From assembly GCF_008831285.2 (NCBI RefSeq), contig NW_022205284.1, forward strand, positions 1-34,580: 34,580 bases of DNA. The letters are read 5' to 3'. The notes below the pieces were generated by a model. The model did not search any database. It worked only from the letters and a program-made list of their open reading frames with translations, and was not told where the DNA came from. Of the stretch, positions 12,132 to 20,720 are shown piece after piece; the first letter of the stretch is position 1, and the number at the start of each line of letters is the position of its first letter. A program made the translations under genes and the position numbers. The stretch is from Nymphaea colorata. Taxonomy: Eukaryota > Streptophyta > Magnoliopsida > Nymphaeales > Nymphaeaceae.

Positions 12132-13300
12132 AATTTGGGGCCGTTGGAAAGGTGTCGACCAAAGCCTACCGATGAACGTTTTAATGGGGAGTTTACTTTG
12201 AGACAGTGGGTGGCTGAAGCGTTTCCGCTTGCAATTTCTGATGTCATCGATGATCATCTTCTGAAGCAAAATAACAGCAAAACCATTCTAAATGAGCTGC
12301 TTGTCATGATCATGGAGACGGGGTTGTCATGTCCAAGGAAAGCACCAACTGAGAGAATGGACATGAAGGAGGTGGTCGCTAGGCTTAAAACGATACGACG
12401 GAAGGCTTCCCCTTTGGAGGAATGACAAACATAAACCAATCCTTTACATTTATTTGGAAAACAAGGGGTCTGCTTTTGCTTCTGACTTATTGTGTTTCCC
12501 AACACAATGTTTATGACTATGACAGCTTGGAGCTGAGCCTGTCAACATCCCGTTTAAGTGATTAAAACAAGTAATTATTCCATTTCTCAAAGCCACAAGC
12601 CCCAGATTACCATGTGATTGGAACAATTTCTAGCTCTCTTTGAAAACTAGCACCTCAAATTGTTCGGAACATTTTGATGGGGAGCTCTCGTCTTACGAAA
12701 CTTTCCCACAACAAATTTGAACTCCAGCGCTTCTCTGGCAATTTGCAAGTAAAACAGCTAATGTTCTTCCACTAGCTGTTACGAAAACAAACCGGTTGGG
12801 TCTGTATCTCCTATTCTAATTTGAAAACAATTTCAGATCCGACATTCATATGTATATGTATCAATTGGGATCCTTCTTCTATCCCACTTGAATATTGGAC
12901 CCGCATTCTTATTCAGTTATGAAATCGCATGACCAATCTAAATCTGTCTGCTCCAAATTTCTGGATCCAAAATCAGGTGATCATGTGGCTGGTGCGCTTA
13001 GTCAATACATTGACATGCCTAATCAAAGTGGATTTGCAAAACCAAACACATGCAAAGAACCTGATACTAAGAGCTCATGACGTGGGTAAGTTCAACAAAG
13101 GGATTTGGGTCAAAATCCAACTTGATCGAGTCCGGTCTCCAGAATGGAGAATTCCTAGTACCACCAGGAAGCATCTCACATCTCACAAAGATGCACACAG
13201 TTCTTCTATGATAAACTAAATGATATATAAAATCATTACCCACTAAAAGCACATTTATGCTTACCTATGTTTTCATGCCTAACAATTCTAGAATTAACAA
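11885..13300 (+). repeat. Segmental duplication block A' (RLK2 tail and 3' flank)
   Basis: A' is paralogous to A (36-1,395). Relative to A it has about 210 bp extra at 12,515-12,745, just after the shared GTTTCCCAACAC. The 3' flank to 13,300 aligns closely, including GATCCGACATTCATATGTAT at 12,835. No gene is supported at 12,426-13,300; the overlapping short frames there are not conserved with A. Confidence 0.75.
12132..12425 (+). pseudogene. Last exon of RLK2, with internal deletion
   Basis: The exon encodes the C-terminal kinase lobe. After GKVSTK it jumps to PTDERFNGEFTLRQW. The segment corresponding to DVYSYGILLLEV in RLK1 (339-393) is missing, about 50 bp, with a change of frame. From about 12,150 the frame is open to the TGA at 12,423-12,425, ending in SPLEE. 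The preserved part includes the helical region ISDVIDDHLL and the final APTERMDMKEVVARL motif, common to LRR-XII kinases. Loss of subdomain IX would remove the conserved Asp that stabilises the catalytic loop. Confidence 0.8.
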
Positions 13301-13990
13301 AAAAAAAAAAGAAACAGGCACCCAAAGAATGTGCCTGCATCAAATGGCTGCCCAACTTTTTAAACACTTTTGGAGGTAAACAAATCTCAAACAACCACAT
13401 TCTCAACAAATTTATTAAAATAATAGCAAAAATGAATAAAATGACCTTTTTGAAGAACTTTTTTAATGTAACAAAAAAAGAAAAAAAAGAAAGGGATCGT
13501 TGTTTAAATAATGACAAAAGGCTTCCACTTTTGAATAATGACAAAAATAAACAAATTCTTTTTAATTTTTCTAAAATAAGTAGGGTTGTTTAAATACTTT
13601 TGCTCCCGGCTCATTTCTTTTCTCATAACAGAATAAACCCCTGGGACCAATGATGCCATCCCATCTCTTGGGCATCGTTGTGCTGCTTTTGAATCTGCTA
13701 AGAAGAACTCTTATAGCAAAACCAAAAGGCCACCACCCAAATATGGAACCATTTCTCAATGTCCACAAGCCCCAGCATGCTGCTATGTTACGCAATTTTG
13801 GGTGTACTCTTGGAGAAGCTAAAGTAATATTCTGCAACCTTCTCATTAAGAACATCATGAACAGTCATCACCGATACTCCTGGAGGAGTTGGAACTTGGG
13901 AGGACTCCAGACAACCACTGACCATGGTTTTCTTGAAAATCGATGGACCTAAATACAAAAAATAAAAATGTAAAATATTAGAAAAGTAAG
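13301..13990. other. Intergenic; possible unidentified coding remnant at 13,640-13,930
   Basis: The first 300 bp are A-rich on the plus strand. From 13,640 to 13,930 the base composition is more balanced and all frames are fairly open, about 100 codons at 13,650-13,952 forward and 95 at 13,571-13,858 reverse. I do not recognise a protein family in either. A 27-bp phrase starting CCATTTCTCAA at 13,749 recurs with small changes at 12,580 in the A'-specific insert, so both pieces may come from one dispersed repeat. Confidence 0.25.
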
Positions 13991-13994
13991 AAAA

Positions 13995-14340
13995 TCAGCA
14001 AGGATGGATGCCAATGGATCTGATTCAAATAAAATATATTGTTGACCGTTACACTCAGATTCAAGTTTGGATACGAATTAAAACAAGTTACATCCAAATT
14101 TGAATCCGAAATCAGATTTCACAATCTGAATCTGATTTTTTTCCTCATCCAAAACTGAAACCAAAGTCGGATTTGATAATTTGAATCTGATCTAAATCCA
14201 TCTTTTTCATCCTAATCTGAATCTGAAATCAGATGTCACAATCAGAATCCAACCCGAATCCTATTTTTATATTCATATATGAATTTAAATCTGAATCCAT
14301 ATTTTGAACTGAATCTGGCTGGGGACAAATCCATTTGTGT
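13995..14340. mobile_element. Diverged GAATCC-rich MITE-like remnant
   Basis: It starts with GGATGCCAATGGATCTGATT and consists of scattered TCTGAATCTGA / AATCCGAAATCAGA words, like the elements at 6,156 and 15,576. The right end is not clear. Related fragments occur at 3,270-3,420, 7,430-7,780 and 17,545-17,720. Confidence 0.4.
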
Positions 14341-14699
14341 GTGTCAAGTGGATAGAGCTGTAAAGCGAGTCGGTTCTTGGAGTATTTGTTTACACCGGAT
14401 GTTCGAAAAACAAAATTTAGACTTGGTCGCCTGTTTGTTTGAGGAGATGTAATTGTTTTTTCTGAACTTCATCCATTCCATCTATTATTTGTTTGGGTCG
14501 GATTGGGTGTCTATAGCACCCTAACTAGGACGAGGTATTAGTGTACGTAAGAACTTTTGTCCGATCCATATTGGTATGTCAAACATTGAATAAAACGGAA
14601 AAAGATAAGAGAGTTGAGTGTCACAGATGTGGACACAAGTGTGTCAATGGTGCATTTTGGGACCCTTCATCCATGAAAGCTATAATAGACTACCAAATT

Positions 14700-15092
14700 A
14701 AAGAAAAGACTTCCAGTTGGACTCTGATCCAGTGGCAGAGTGATGTTGTAGCTGGTGTGGGCACCCCGATCTGGCCCGATTTGGCCCGTTAATACTTAAA
14801 AAAATATTTTTTAATTATTTTATAATTTAATAATATGTATTTTATTATTAAAAATATTTTTTATATTATAAAATTTAAAAAGTATTTTTTTATTATCAAA
14901 CGGTTTGGGCAGGGTCGAGCCCGGACCTGGGTTTCGGCTATCGGGCCAGGCCTGGGCCCGTTGGGCCAACTTGGACCAGGTTTTACTGAGCCGAGCCTGC
15001 CTGATGCCCAACCATAGTCTTAGCTCTTCTTATCACTTTCGAAAGTCCTTTTATTACTTGTAGCAGTGAAATATTTTTTCTGTAATGAAATA
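14700..15092. mobile_element. Insertion in C' with GGGCC-rich hAT-like element
   Basis: This segment is absent from C, where AGACTACAAAATGTGATC is continuous (5,621). The inner part has GC-rich ends around an AT-rich core: CACCCCGATCTGGCCCG at 14,763 and GGCCTGGGCCCGTTGGGCC near 14,949-14,967, ending GATGCCCAACCATA at 15,004. The opposing ends, GGGCACC and GGTTGGGCATC, resemble hAT-type termini. No target duplication is evident. Confidence 0.45.
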
Positions 15093-15353
15093 AAATGTGA
15101 TCAGATTGGAGCTTTCAATTGTCAAATTTCAAGGTCATGTATATTTTGCATCGTCCAGACTCTATCAAATTTTCGTTCCTTTGTTCGACTGTTTAAATTT
15201 ACATGCTTTGACCAAGGTTGATCGGTTGATTACTAAGCCAAATAAGAAGTGAAACAAGATTTATCAAAAAGAACTAGCATTTCTACTATCAACAGCCTTT
15301 GCCAGGAGTTCATCGAAAATTTATAATATGCTATTTTTTAAATACAAAATCTG

Positions 15354-15356
<3 letters not shown>

Positions 15357-15396
<40 letters not shown>

Positions 15397-15430
15397 CACA
15401 CACACGCACGCACACACACATACATACACA
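15357..15430. repeat. (TA)18 and (CA)n compound microsatellite
   Basis: Pure TA from 15,357 to 15,392, then CA/CG-alternating sequence to about 15,430. Block C has TC repeats near the equivalent position instead. Confidence 0.95.
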
Positions 15431-15575
15431 GACTTTTTAATTTTGATTATGTACCAAGGTTTCTTATTAGCTATCTCTATTGTATGACACTTGCAGGCCA
15501 GAAGGGAATAATTTGAGGGGTTTGTATCTTTTGTTATTTGTTGTCTTTCTGGAGTCCTGGGATTGGAGTGGGGAG

Positions 15576-15986
15576 TAGGGATGTTAACGTATCAAATTCA
15601 AATAGGATATATCTTGAACTATATATGTTTTTATGGATATTCACATATCCATATTCAAATTCTGATTTGAATACAAACAATGGATCCAAAATCCAATATC
15701 ACAATCTGAATTCGAATTTTGAATCAATTCTGGTTGATATTCAAAATGTAAGAGCATTTGAAGATAACATTTTTATTTAAAATTAAATCCAATCCGTATC
15801 TGAATCTGAATCTGAACCCAGTTGGATATATATGTACATCCAAATCCGAATCAGGATCCAGTCAGATGTCTTCATCCCGAATCTGATCCAATTTCTTAAT
15901 TGGATGTTTTTTTTTTTTCATACCCGATATTTTTCGAACTGGTTTGGTTGGATGTCTAATTAAAATCAGATACGTTGACAACCCTA
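15576..15986. mobile_element. hAT-like MITE rich in GAATCC/GATTCG, copy in C'
   Basis: The inverted termini are clear: TAGGGATGTTAACGTATC on the left and TAGGGTTGTCAACGTATC on the complement of the right end, 16 of 18 identical. The element is 411 bp and encodes nothing. The interior is built from GAATCTGAATC-like words. The same element is in C, so insertion predates the duplication. The TAGGG-TGTCAA end is of the type seen in plant hAT elements; the flanking 8 bp do not match each other. Confidence 0.6.
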
Positions 15987-16085
15987 ATTTGAGAGGAATT
16001 GGCTCCATATGACCTTTCAGCTAAGACTGACCTGTCCATTCAATGACAAATTCTAAAGTCCTCTTTGTTGGACTTTAACAGGTTA

Positions 16086-17427
16086 TTTTTCATTTTAATT
16101 CTCCATGCTTTCTAACTTGATTTTGTTTAGCACTCAAATTAATCTTATTTAATCATTTTCTTGGAAATATAATGGCTTGAGCTGCCTTTAGTCGGCCAAA
16201 GATATCAGAAATCGTGATAGCGGCCACTACATGAAAACCCCTCACCTCTGGCAGGGCTTTTTTTTCACCACCAACAGAGCTGGATGAAGCTACGTACATC
16301 GTAACTTGCCTCCTTATTGCAACTTGCCTCTGCATATGCTTATGTCATTATCTCGATCTTGGGTCCGTTTGGCAACAATAACAGTATGAAACTGTTCCAC
16401 ATATTTGTCCCAAATATTAGGCAGATTTATGTAATATTATGTTACAACATTCCCAAATCTGTCCTAAATCCTTTATATTATTGGATTGGCCGGTTTACCA
16501 AACTGGCAGCATTGTCGACTCGATTCAAAAAGCGGATTTACTAATTAAGATTAACTTGGTGCTCCTTTGCCCAAAAGGTTGATGATGGTGGTCAGCCATT
16601 CCTAACTGAAGAGCAGTGTACAGAGGTTCCATTATTGAAAGTGGTCAGGTTCAGACCTAAGGCTTATCTCAGATCCAGATATATCATGAAGATATTAAAT
16701 GCCTGACGTATATAATGCTACGTTCTAAACGGATGAGGGGCCATGGGATTTTATCACTCAACAACTTCATTTATATTTTGCCAGTACTAAGAGCAGACAG
16801 TGGAGCAAGGCAGAAATGGTCTCATCAGCCAGAAGTTCAATCAATCTGTTCCCCTTGTATTGATTGACACAATTAACTACTTACAGAAGGCAGTGGAGCA
16901 ATGTTCTATTGCATGCACGTCATCCCATAACCAGTTTGGTCATGCAATGGCAAGAAAACTCATTCTAATTATATATACATGTGCTCCTTAGGGGTACTTT
17001 GACCAGGTTTGTAAAACAATCGTTCTAGAGTTAGATGAACCTGTCTCAATCTTTGGGGCAAATTCACGGGACACTTACAAAGTGTCTCTACCACCAAATG
17101 ATCCCTTTAAAGTCATAATACACATTAAGCTTTTATAGGCTCCTCAGGAATATAGTTATGTCTTTGATCTATTGGAAAACCTAGTTTCCTAAGTTTTATG
17201 GTTGTGACCTTATCATGAAGCTACTCATCTTTCACCCCCATAAAAAAGTTTTACGTTGACATGTCACTTCAACAAAAAAAAAATGTTATTACGAACAATC
17301 AAAACCACGGAGAATACACCCAATAGATGTTTTCAGCCATGGTCTTGCTCATGCTCATGGCCGTTAACTAAAGTAGTTGTGGTGATAACCCTTGTGGCAA
17401 CCGACCTTCTGCCACGGAGAATACAAT
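16086..17427. other. Intergenic; short open stretches of unknown nature
   Basis: The words GGGTCCGTTTGGCAAC at 16,361 and, inverted, GTTTGGTAAACCGGCC (complement of about 16,488-16,503) suggest a small MITE about 140 bp long, but the terminal match is short. At about 16,569-16,708 one forward frame is open for about 46 codons, including VDDGGQPFLTEEQC, and 16,800-16,991 is open for 63 codons. They could be exon remnants of one gene, but I do not recognise a family. Nothing else is supported. Confidence 0.25.
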
Positions 17428-17438
17428 AGTACTTAAAC

Positions 17439-17498
<60 letters not shown>

Positions 17499-17510
17499 GT
17501 CTTAAGTACT
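17428..17510. repeat. Palindromic (AT)n(AC)9(AT)n microsatellite
   Basis: AT run 17,439-17,462, AC run 17,463-17,480, AT run 17,481-17,498. The flanks are themselves inverted: AGTACTTAA at 17,428 and TTAAGTACT ending at 17,510. The whole 83 bp can fold into a hairpin with arms of about 32 bp and an (AC)9 loop. Confidence 0.9.
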
Positions 17511-18019
17511 CTTGTATATTGTGATGTCAATGACTTATATTTGAATTGGATGTATCTTTTTGCCATATCTGAATTATCAGATGTTCACATATTCAGATTC
17601 AAATACAAATGAAAAAAGTTCTAGGTTATATTTGGACTTAATTTTTAATCAATTCATCATCAGAATTCGGGTTTTACTTTCACAACAAGTCCAAATAGAT
17701 CTTTTAAAAATCTGTGTCCCATTGTAATATGTTAAGAACTGGCTTCCAAAAAATACTTTATCGAAAGAAAATCCCTTCAATGAGGAGGATGAGAATTATA
17801 TGCTGTGAGCATCATTGTGATATTGGAGCATGTCACATGTAATGGCCCTCTAACAAAGGACCATGTGTTATGGACTAAAAATGATCAAAAAGACCAAAAT
17901 GATGCTGTTAGTTAAATAGAAGACCCCTCCCCCTACAAGCAACAGTGAAACTTGGAAAATCTTCATTTTATTTCCAAGGAAGCAAATCCACCAATGTTAA
18001 GAGGAAGCTTGGTGTAATA
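17511..18019. other. Intergenic with diverged GAATCC-like fragment
   Basis: 17,545-17,720 has the word content of the GAATCC-rich MITE but is too diverged to delimit. 17,720-18,020 holds no recognised feature, though it may include more of the copia relic that follows. Confidence 0.3.
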
Positions 18020-18390
18020 TCAAAGAAAGTAATATCTTTAATCTTTTTCAAGCATACAAAAATGCATGAATCCAATCCCATGAACATGCCAATGGCCACA
18101 TTCATAAATTATTTGTCACTAACAGTTCGAAGTTCAAGGATGTTACTTTATATTGAAGTATTGTGGGAGCATTGCAATATGTGTCCCTCATCCAGCTTGA
18201 TATTGCCTTTTGTGCAAATAAGGTTGTTTAGTAGGCTTGGCCATTCGTTATCATGGGTAACTAATCATAAGGCTATGTTCATTCTCAACGCATTTCATAT
18301 TCACCTAAACATTATCTTCAACCTATATGTGGTGTGGTACTTGGTGAAGAAGTTAAAACTTTATAAAGCGAAGGAAGGAAATTCATTTTA
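18020..18390 (+). mobile_element. Ty1/copia retrotransposon pol fragment (RT C-terminus to RNase H), degenerate
   Basis: Pol fragments of copia elements carry reverse transcriptase and RNase H. Here the frame near 18,050-18,100 reads KMHESNPMNMPMAT, matching the region between RT and RNase H in plant copia elements. After a frame change SKFKDVTLY, an in-frame TGA and SIVGALQYVSL follow at about 18,150-18,190, then DIAFCANKVV and two stops near 18,230. This is the typical copia SIVGALQY block. Downstream, a further frame near 18,311 retains a KH-containing part of the RNase H end. At least two frameshifts and several stops are present, so it is inactive. No LTRs or other domains are visible in the window. 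Confidence 0.75.
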
Positions 18391-18424
18391 GAGGAAAGTA
18401 TAAACTTCGATCAAGACACTTATA

Positions 18425-18827
18425 TATATAGAGAGAGAGAGAGATAATGATTTTTAAAAGAGAGAAAATATAGATATAGAAAAAGTAAAAGAGCAAGAGA
18501 TTTTAAGCCAACATTAAGAGAGAGAAGAATAAAGATTTATAAGTGAGTGGAAGAAAATAAAGCGAAAAACTATTAGAAGAGAGAGATTTTAAGGGAAAAA
18601 CTAGTAGAAGAGCAAGAGATTTTAAGAGAAAAATGAGTGAGTGAGGAGACATATAAATATTTTTCAGAGAGAGGAAAACTATAGAAGAGCAGCGGAGTTT
18701 AAGAGAAAAATGTGTGCAAGAGGGAGAGAGATAAAGATTTTGAAAAGAGAGAAAAAAAATTAAAGAAAGAAAAACTAGTAGAATAGCAAAAGATTTTAAG
18801 AAGAAACTGTGTGTGTGTGTGAGAGAG

Positions 18828-18872
<45 letters not shown>

Positions 18873-19030
18873 TGTAAAGATTTTTGAAGGGGGAGAAAAG
18901 AAATAGAGAAAGGAAAATTCGTAAAGAGACATGTTAAGAGAATAATTATAGGGATATAGAGAAATAAAGATTGTAAGAGAAGAAAAGAAAAATTGAGAGA
19001 GAGCGAATAAAAGAAGGAAGAAAAAATTAT
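18425..19030 (+). repeat. Purine-rich degenerate minisatellite
   Basis: Over about 600 bp the plus strand is almost all purine plus scattered T. A longer word recurs with variation: ACTAGTAGAAGAGCAAGAGA followed by TTTTAAGAGAAAAATG, at about 18,487, 18,570, 18,600, 18,676 and 18,773, roughly 30-100 bp apart. It contains (GATA)n at 18,826-18,846 and (GA)n at 18,847-18,872. The reverse 77-codon frame at 18,699-18,932 is the complement of this repeat and not a gene. Confidence 0.8.
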
Positions 19031-19189
19031 CTATTAATGTGATATTTTAACCCCTCTTTTTCTTTTTATATAGACATTAAGATTTGGGAGATGATTTCCA
19101 AAATTTTCAACTTCAATAATTTTATCTAGGCAAGAGAGCAAATTGGGCTCGTAGATGGAGAACTTATTTTTGAAATTTTTTTTAAAAAA

Positions 19190-19191
<2 letters not shown>

Positions 19192-19222
<31 letters not shown>
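19192..19222. repeat. (TA)n microsatellite
   Basis: A pure TA run of about 15 units, preceded by A- and T-homopolymer stretches. Confidence 0.95.
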
Positions 19223-19226
<4 letters not shown>

Positions 19227-19432
19227 AAATTAAAAATATTTCATTTACTCTTATGTATTGTAAAACAGTATGCCTTTCCCACCATTGAGTACGGGGGAGA
19301 GAGGGAGACTAAACTATAAAAGAAAAAAAACAACTATCATTGAAGAAATGGTGGATCACTCTTTTAAGACTACTAATAGGACGATCAATAGGTATTTTAT
19401 CAATGGAATGAGGATTTGAAAGATGTCAAAAC

Positions 19433-19636
19433 CAAGGGCGAAGCGAGGATTTTTTTTTCAAGGGCAGGCCAAATGGCCCAACAAACTTATCTGGGTAGGG
19501 GCAAACTAAACCCGAATCCAAAAAATACATACGCAACTAAAATTTTTTAATTTTTTTAATGTAAATTTCTTTTTTCTTTTCAATTAGCTAGGGTAGGGCC
19601 ATGGCCTAAGCAGCCCCCCCCTTCTCTCCGCCCTTG
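19433..19636. mobile_element. hAT-type MITE with 8-bp target-site duplication
   Basis: The element is 204 bp with terminal inverted repeats CAAGGGCGAAGCGAGG (left) and CAAGGGCGGAGAGAAGG (complement of right end). It is flanked by GTCAAAAC at 19,425-19,432 and ATCAAAAC at 19,637-19,644, a 7 of 8 target duplication. Plant hAT elements make 8-bp duplications and often have CA-GGGCGGA termini. The interior is AT-rich and noncoding, with two GGCC-containing patches next to the ends. It would need a transposase from elsewhere. Confidence 0.8.
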
Positions 19637-19644
19637 ATCAAAAC

Positions 19645-20515
19645 TAATCGTAGCGATAATACTAAAATGCATTTAACATCTATCTATGCATAGTGTTTTG
19701 CCTGAGTTGGACAATCCCCAACCTCAAAAATCAATACAAAAGAAAAAAAATCCCACCACAAGCTCTCATCCTCATCGTTCATCCATCTGCCAATAGAAAT
19801 ATCAACTAGCCATACATGCACATTATCTACTCATTGAGATGTAACGAAGGCATACATTCAATGGAAGGTAAAAAAAGAAAAAAAAAACATATCATGCCTA
19901 TTTGAGTTGTTCAAAAAAACAAGACTTGGCTTCACATTGCTCATGCTTCTGGTGCATTCAAGAGTGGCTTTTGGCTCTAAATAAGAAATTTCAAGAGCTC
20001 TCTTACATGGCCATGGGGAGATGATAAAGGAAAAGCAAGAGAAAATGAGATTACATGTCTCAAGATGGTACAGTTCAAGAAGAGATGAGTCCTTTACTTT
20101 AAGAAACAATGAAGCTTCCAAAATGAGAACTCTAACTTGTTGAAGAAGCATTCCAAGGATATCCCAGGTGCTCCCCTTTCCATTGGTTGAAGATGAAGGT
20201 TGGAAAAGAAGGAGAACCCAAAGGTTGAATATAAAGGAGTCTTGAAAGAGCGAGAGAAGAATAGATGAAGGAAGAGCGATTCCAAGCTCTTAGTTAGAGG
20301 GCTCAAGGAGTTCCTCAAAGGTTAGCTTCTACCCAAGGATCAAGATGTGGGGGTCTGTATACAAAGAAATAAAGCAAAAATTCAACTTTTGAAAGAGTTT
20401 TAATTTCTCAAGATTTCTCATGAATTTTTCTTTTTTGAATTATTTTTATTTTTATTTTGTTTTATATGTTTTGACTTGTGGAGATTAGCCCTTGGCCCAT
20501 CAAACACCCTTTGGA
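19645..20515. other. Intergenic, no recognised feature
   Basis: Two overlapping reverse frames (97 and 74 codons, 19,858-20,318) cover a purine-rich stretch; they are rich in Ser, Leu and Phe and show no domain. I see no LTR, TIR or RNA gene. Confidence 0.4.
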
Positions 20516-20519
20516 GGAC

Positions 20520-20720
20520 ATTGACAAGTGCTTGATGGGGACGTGCACTCTCAACCATAGCACTCGAAAGGCACCGTGCACCCTAGGCCAGAGTGCACGG
20601 CAGGCCCTGCACCCTATGCCAGAGCACTTAGTAATGCACCAAGTGCTCTAAGCAGTGCACTAAGCGCTGCCAAAACATGGCGCAAGGGGGGAAATTGAGG
20701 GTGCCCTTTGCCCCCTGCTA
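20520..20720. repeat. GC-rich GTGCAC/GCACTT cluster
   Basis: A locally GC-rich island in AT-rich surroundings. GTGCAC or TGCACC words occur near 20,540, 20,576, 20,595, 20,608, 20,635 and 20,656. The phrase GCACCCTAGGCCAGAG is repeated about 31 bp later as GCACCCTATGCCAGAG, so there is a partly tandem substructure. No function is known to me. Confidence 0.6.

Larger units (their letters stand above)
8998..12425 (+). pseudogene. LRR receptor-like kinase RLK2 (LRR-XII / EFR-XA21-like), pseudogene
   Basis: Family members are plasma-membrane immune receptors that bind microbial ligands through extracellular LRRs. The first frame (from 8,998) shows a hydrophobic signal peptide (residues about 1-27), an LRRNT region with DQLALMSFK and FCDWNGVSC, then LRRs of the LxxLxLxxNxLxGxIP type to about 10,860. 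A transmembrane segment follows at about 10,957-11,020 with a KYRKR stop-transfer. The kinase part shows a P-loop GSEGFGSAYEG from 11,133, VAVK with Lys codon 11,196-11,198, and a non-RD catalytic loop HCDLKPSN from 11,475. Lesions: one-base loss near 9,622-9,625; frameshift near 10,003-10,007; TAG at 10,271; frameshift with about eight codons lost near 11,130; TGA at 11,274 (in the HRNL motif); TAA at 11,358; the DFG Asp codon is GGC (Gly) at 11,535-11,537; subdomain IX deleted in exon 2. It is clearly a pseudogene. Subfamily is inferred from the non-RD motif and single kinase intron. Confidence 0.9.
14350..16085 (+). repeat. Segmental duplication block C'
   Basis: C' is paralogous to C (5,280-6,620), with anchors listed for that block. 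It carries an extra insertion at about 14,700-15,092 and a longer 3' junction (16,005-16,060) than C. The frames of 60 to 83 codons in this region are interrupted relative to C and are not considered genes. Confidence 0.7.

Noticed and set aside
12254-12505. Reverse frame overlapping the RLK2 last exon, also present at 587-784
   Set aside because: It is the antisense shadow of the kinase exon; its recurrence is explained by the A/A' duplication.
13571-13952. Opposed 95- and 100-codon frames
   Set aside because: Neither shows a known motif, and both are open at once on opposite strands, which is common in sequence of this composition. Described only as a possible remnant.
17945-18391. 148-codon forward frame as a gene
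   Set aside because: The copia motifs are spread over several frames with stops; the long frame is an accidental path through a degenerate pol fragment.
18699-18932. Reverse frame with long Ser-Leu repeats
   Set aside because: It is the complement of the purine-rich (GA)n and (GATA)n tract.
20330-20480. Possible LTR-retrotransposon polypurine tract and LTR start near TGTGGGGGTCTG
   Set aside because: No matching LTR, primer-binding site or pol sequence was found nearby.
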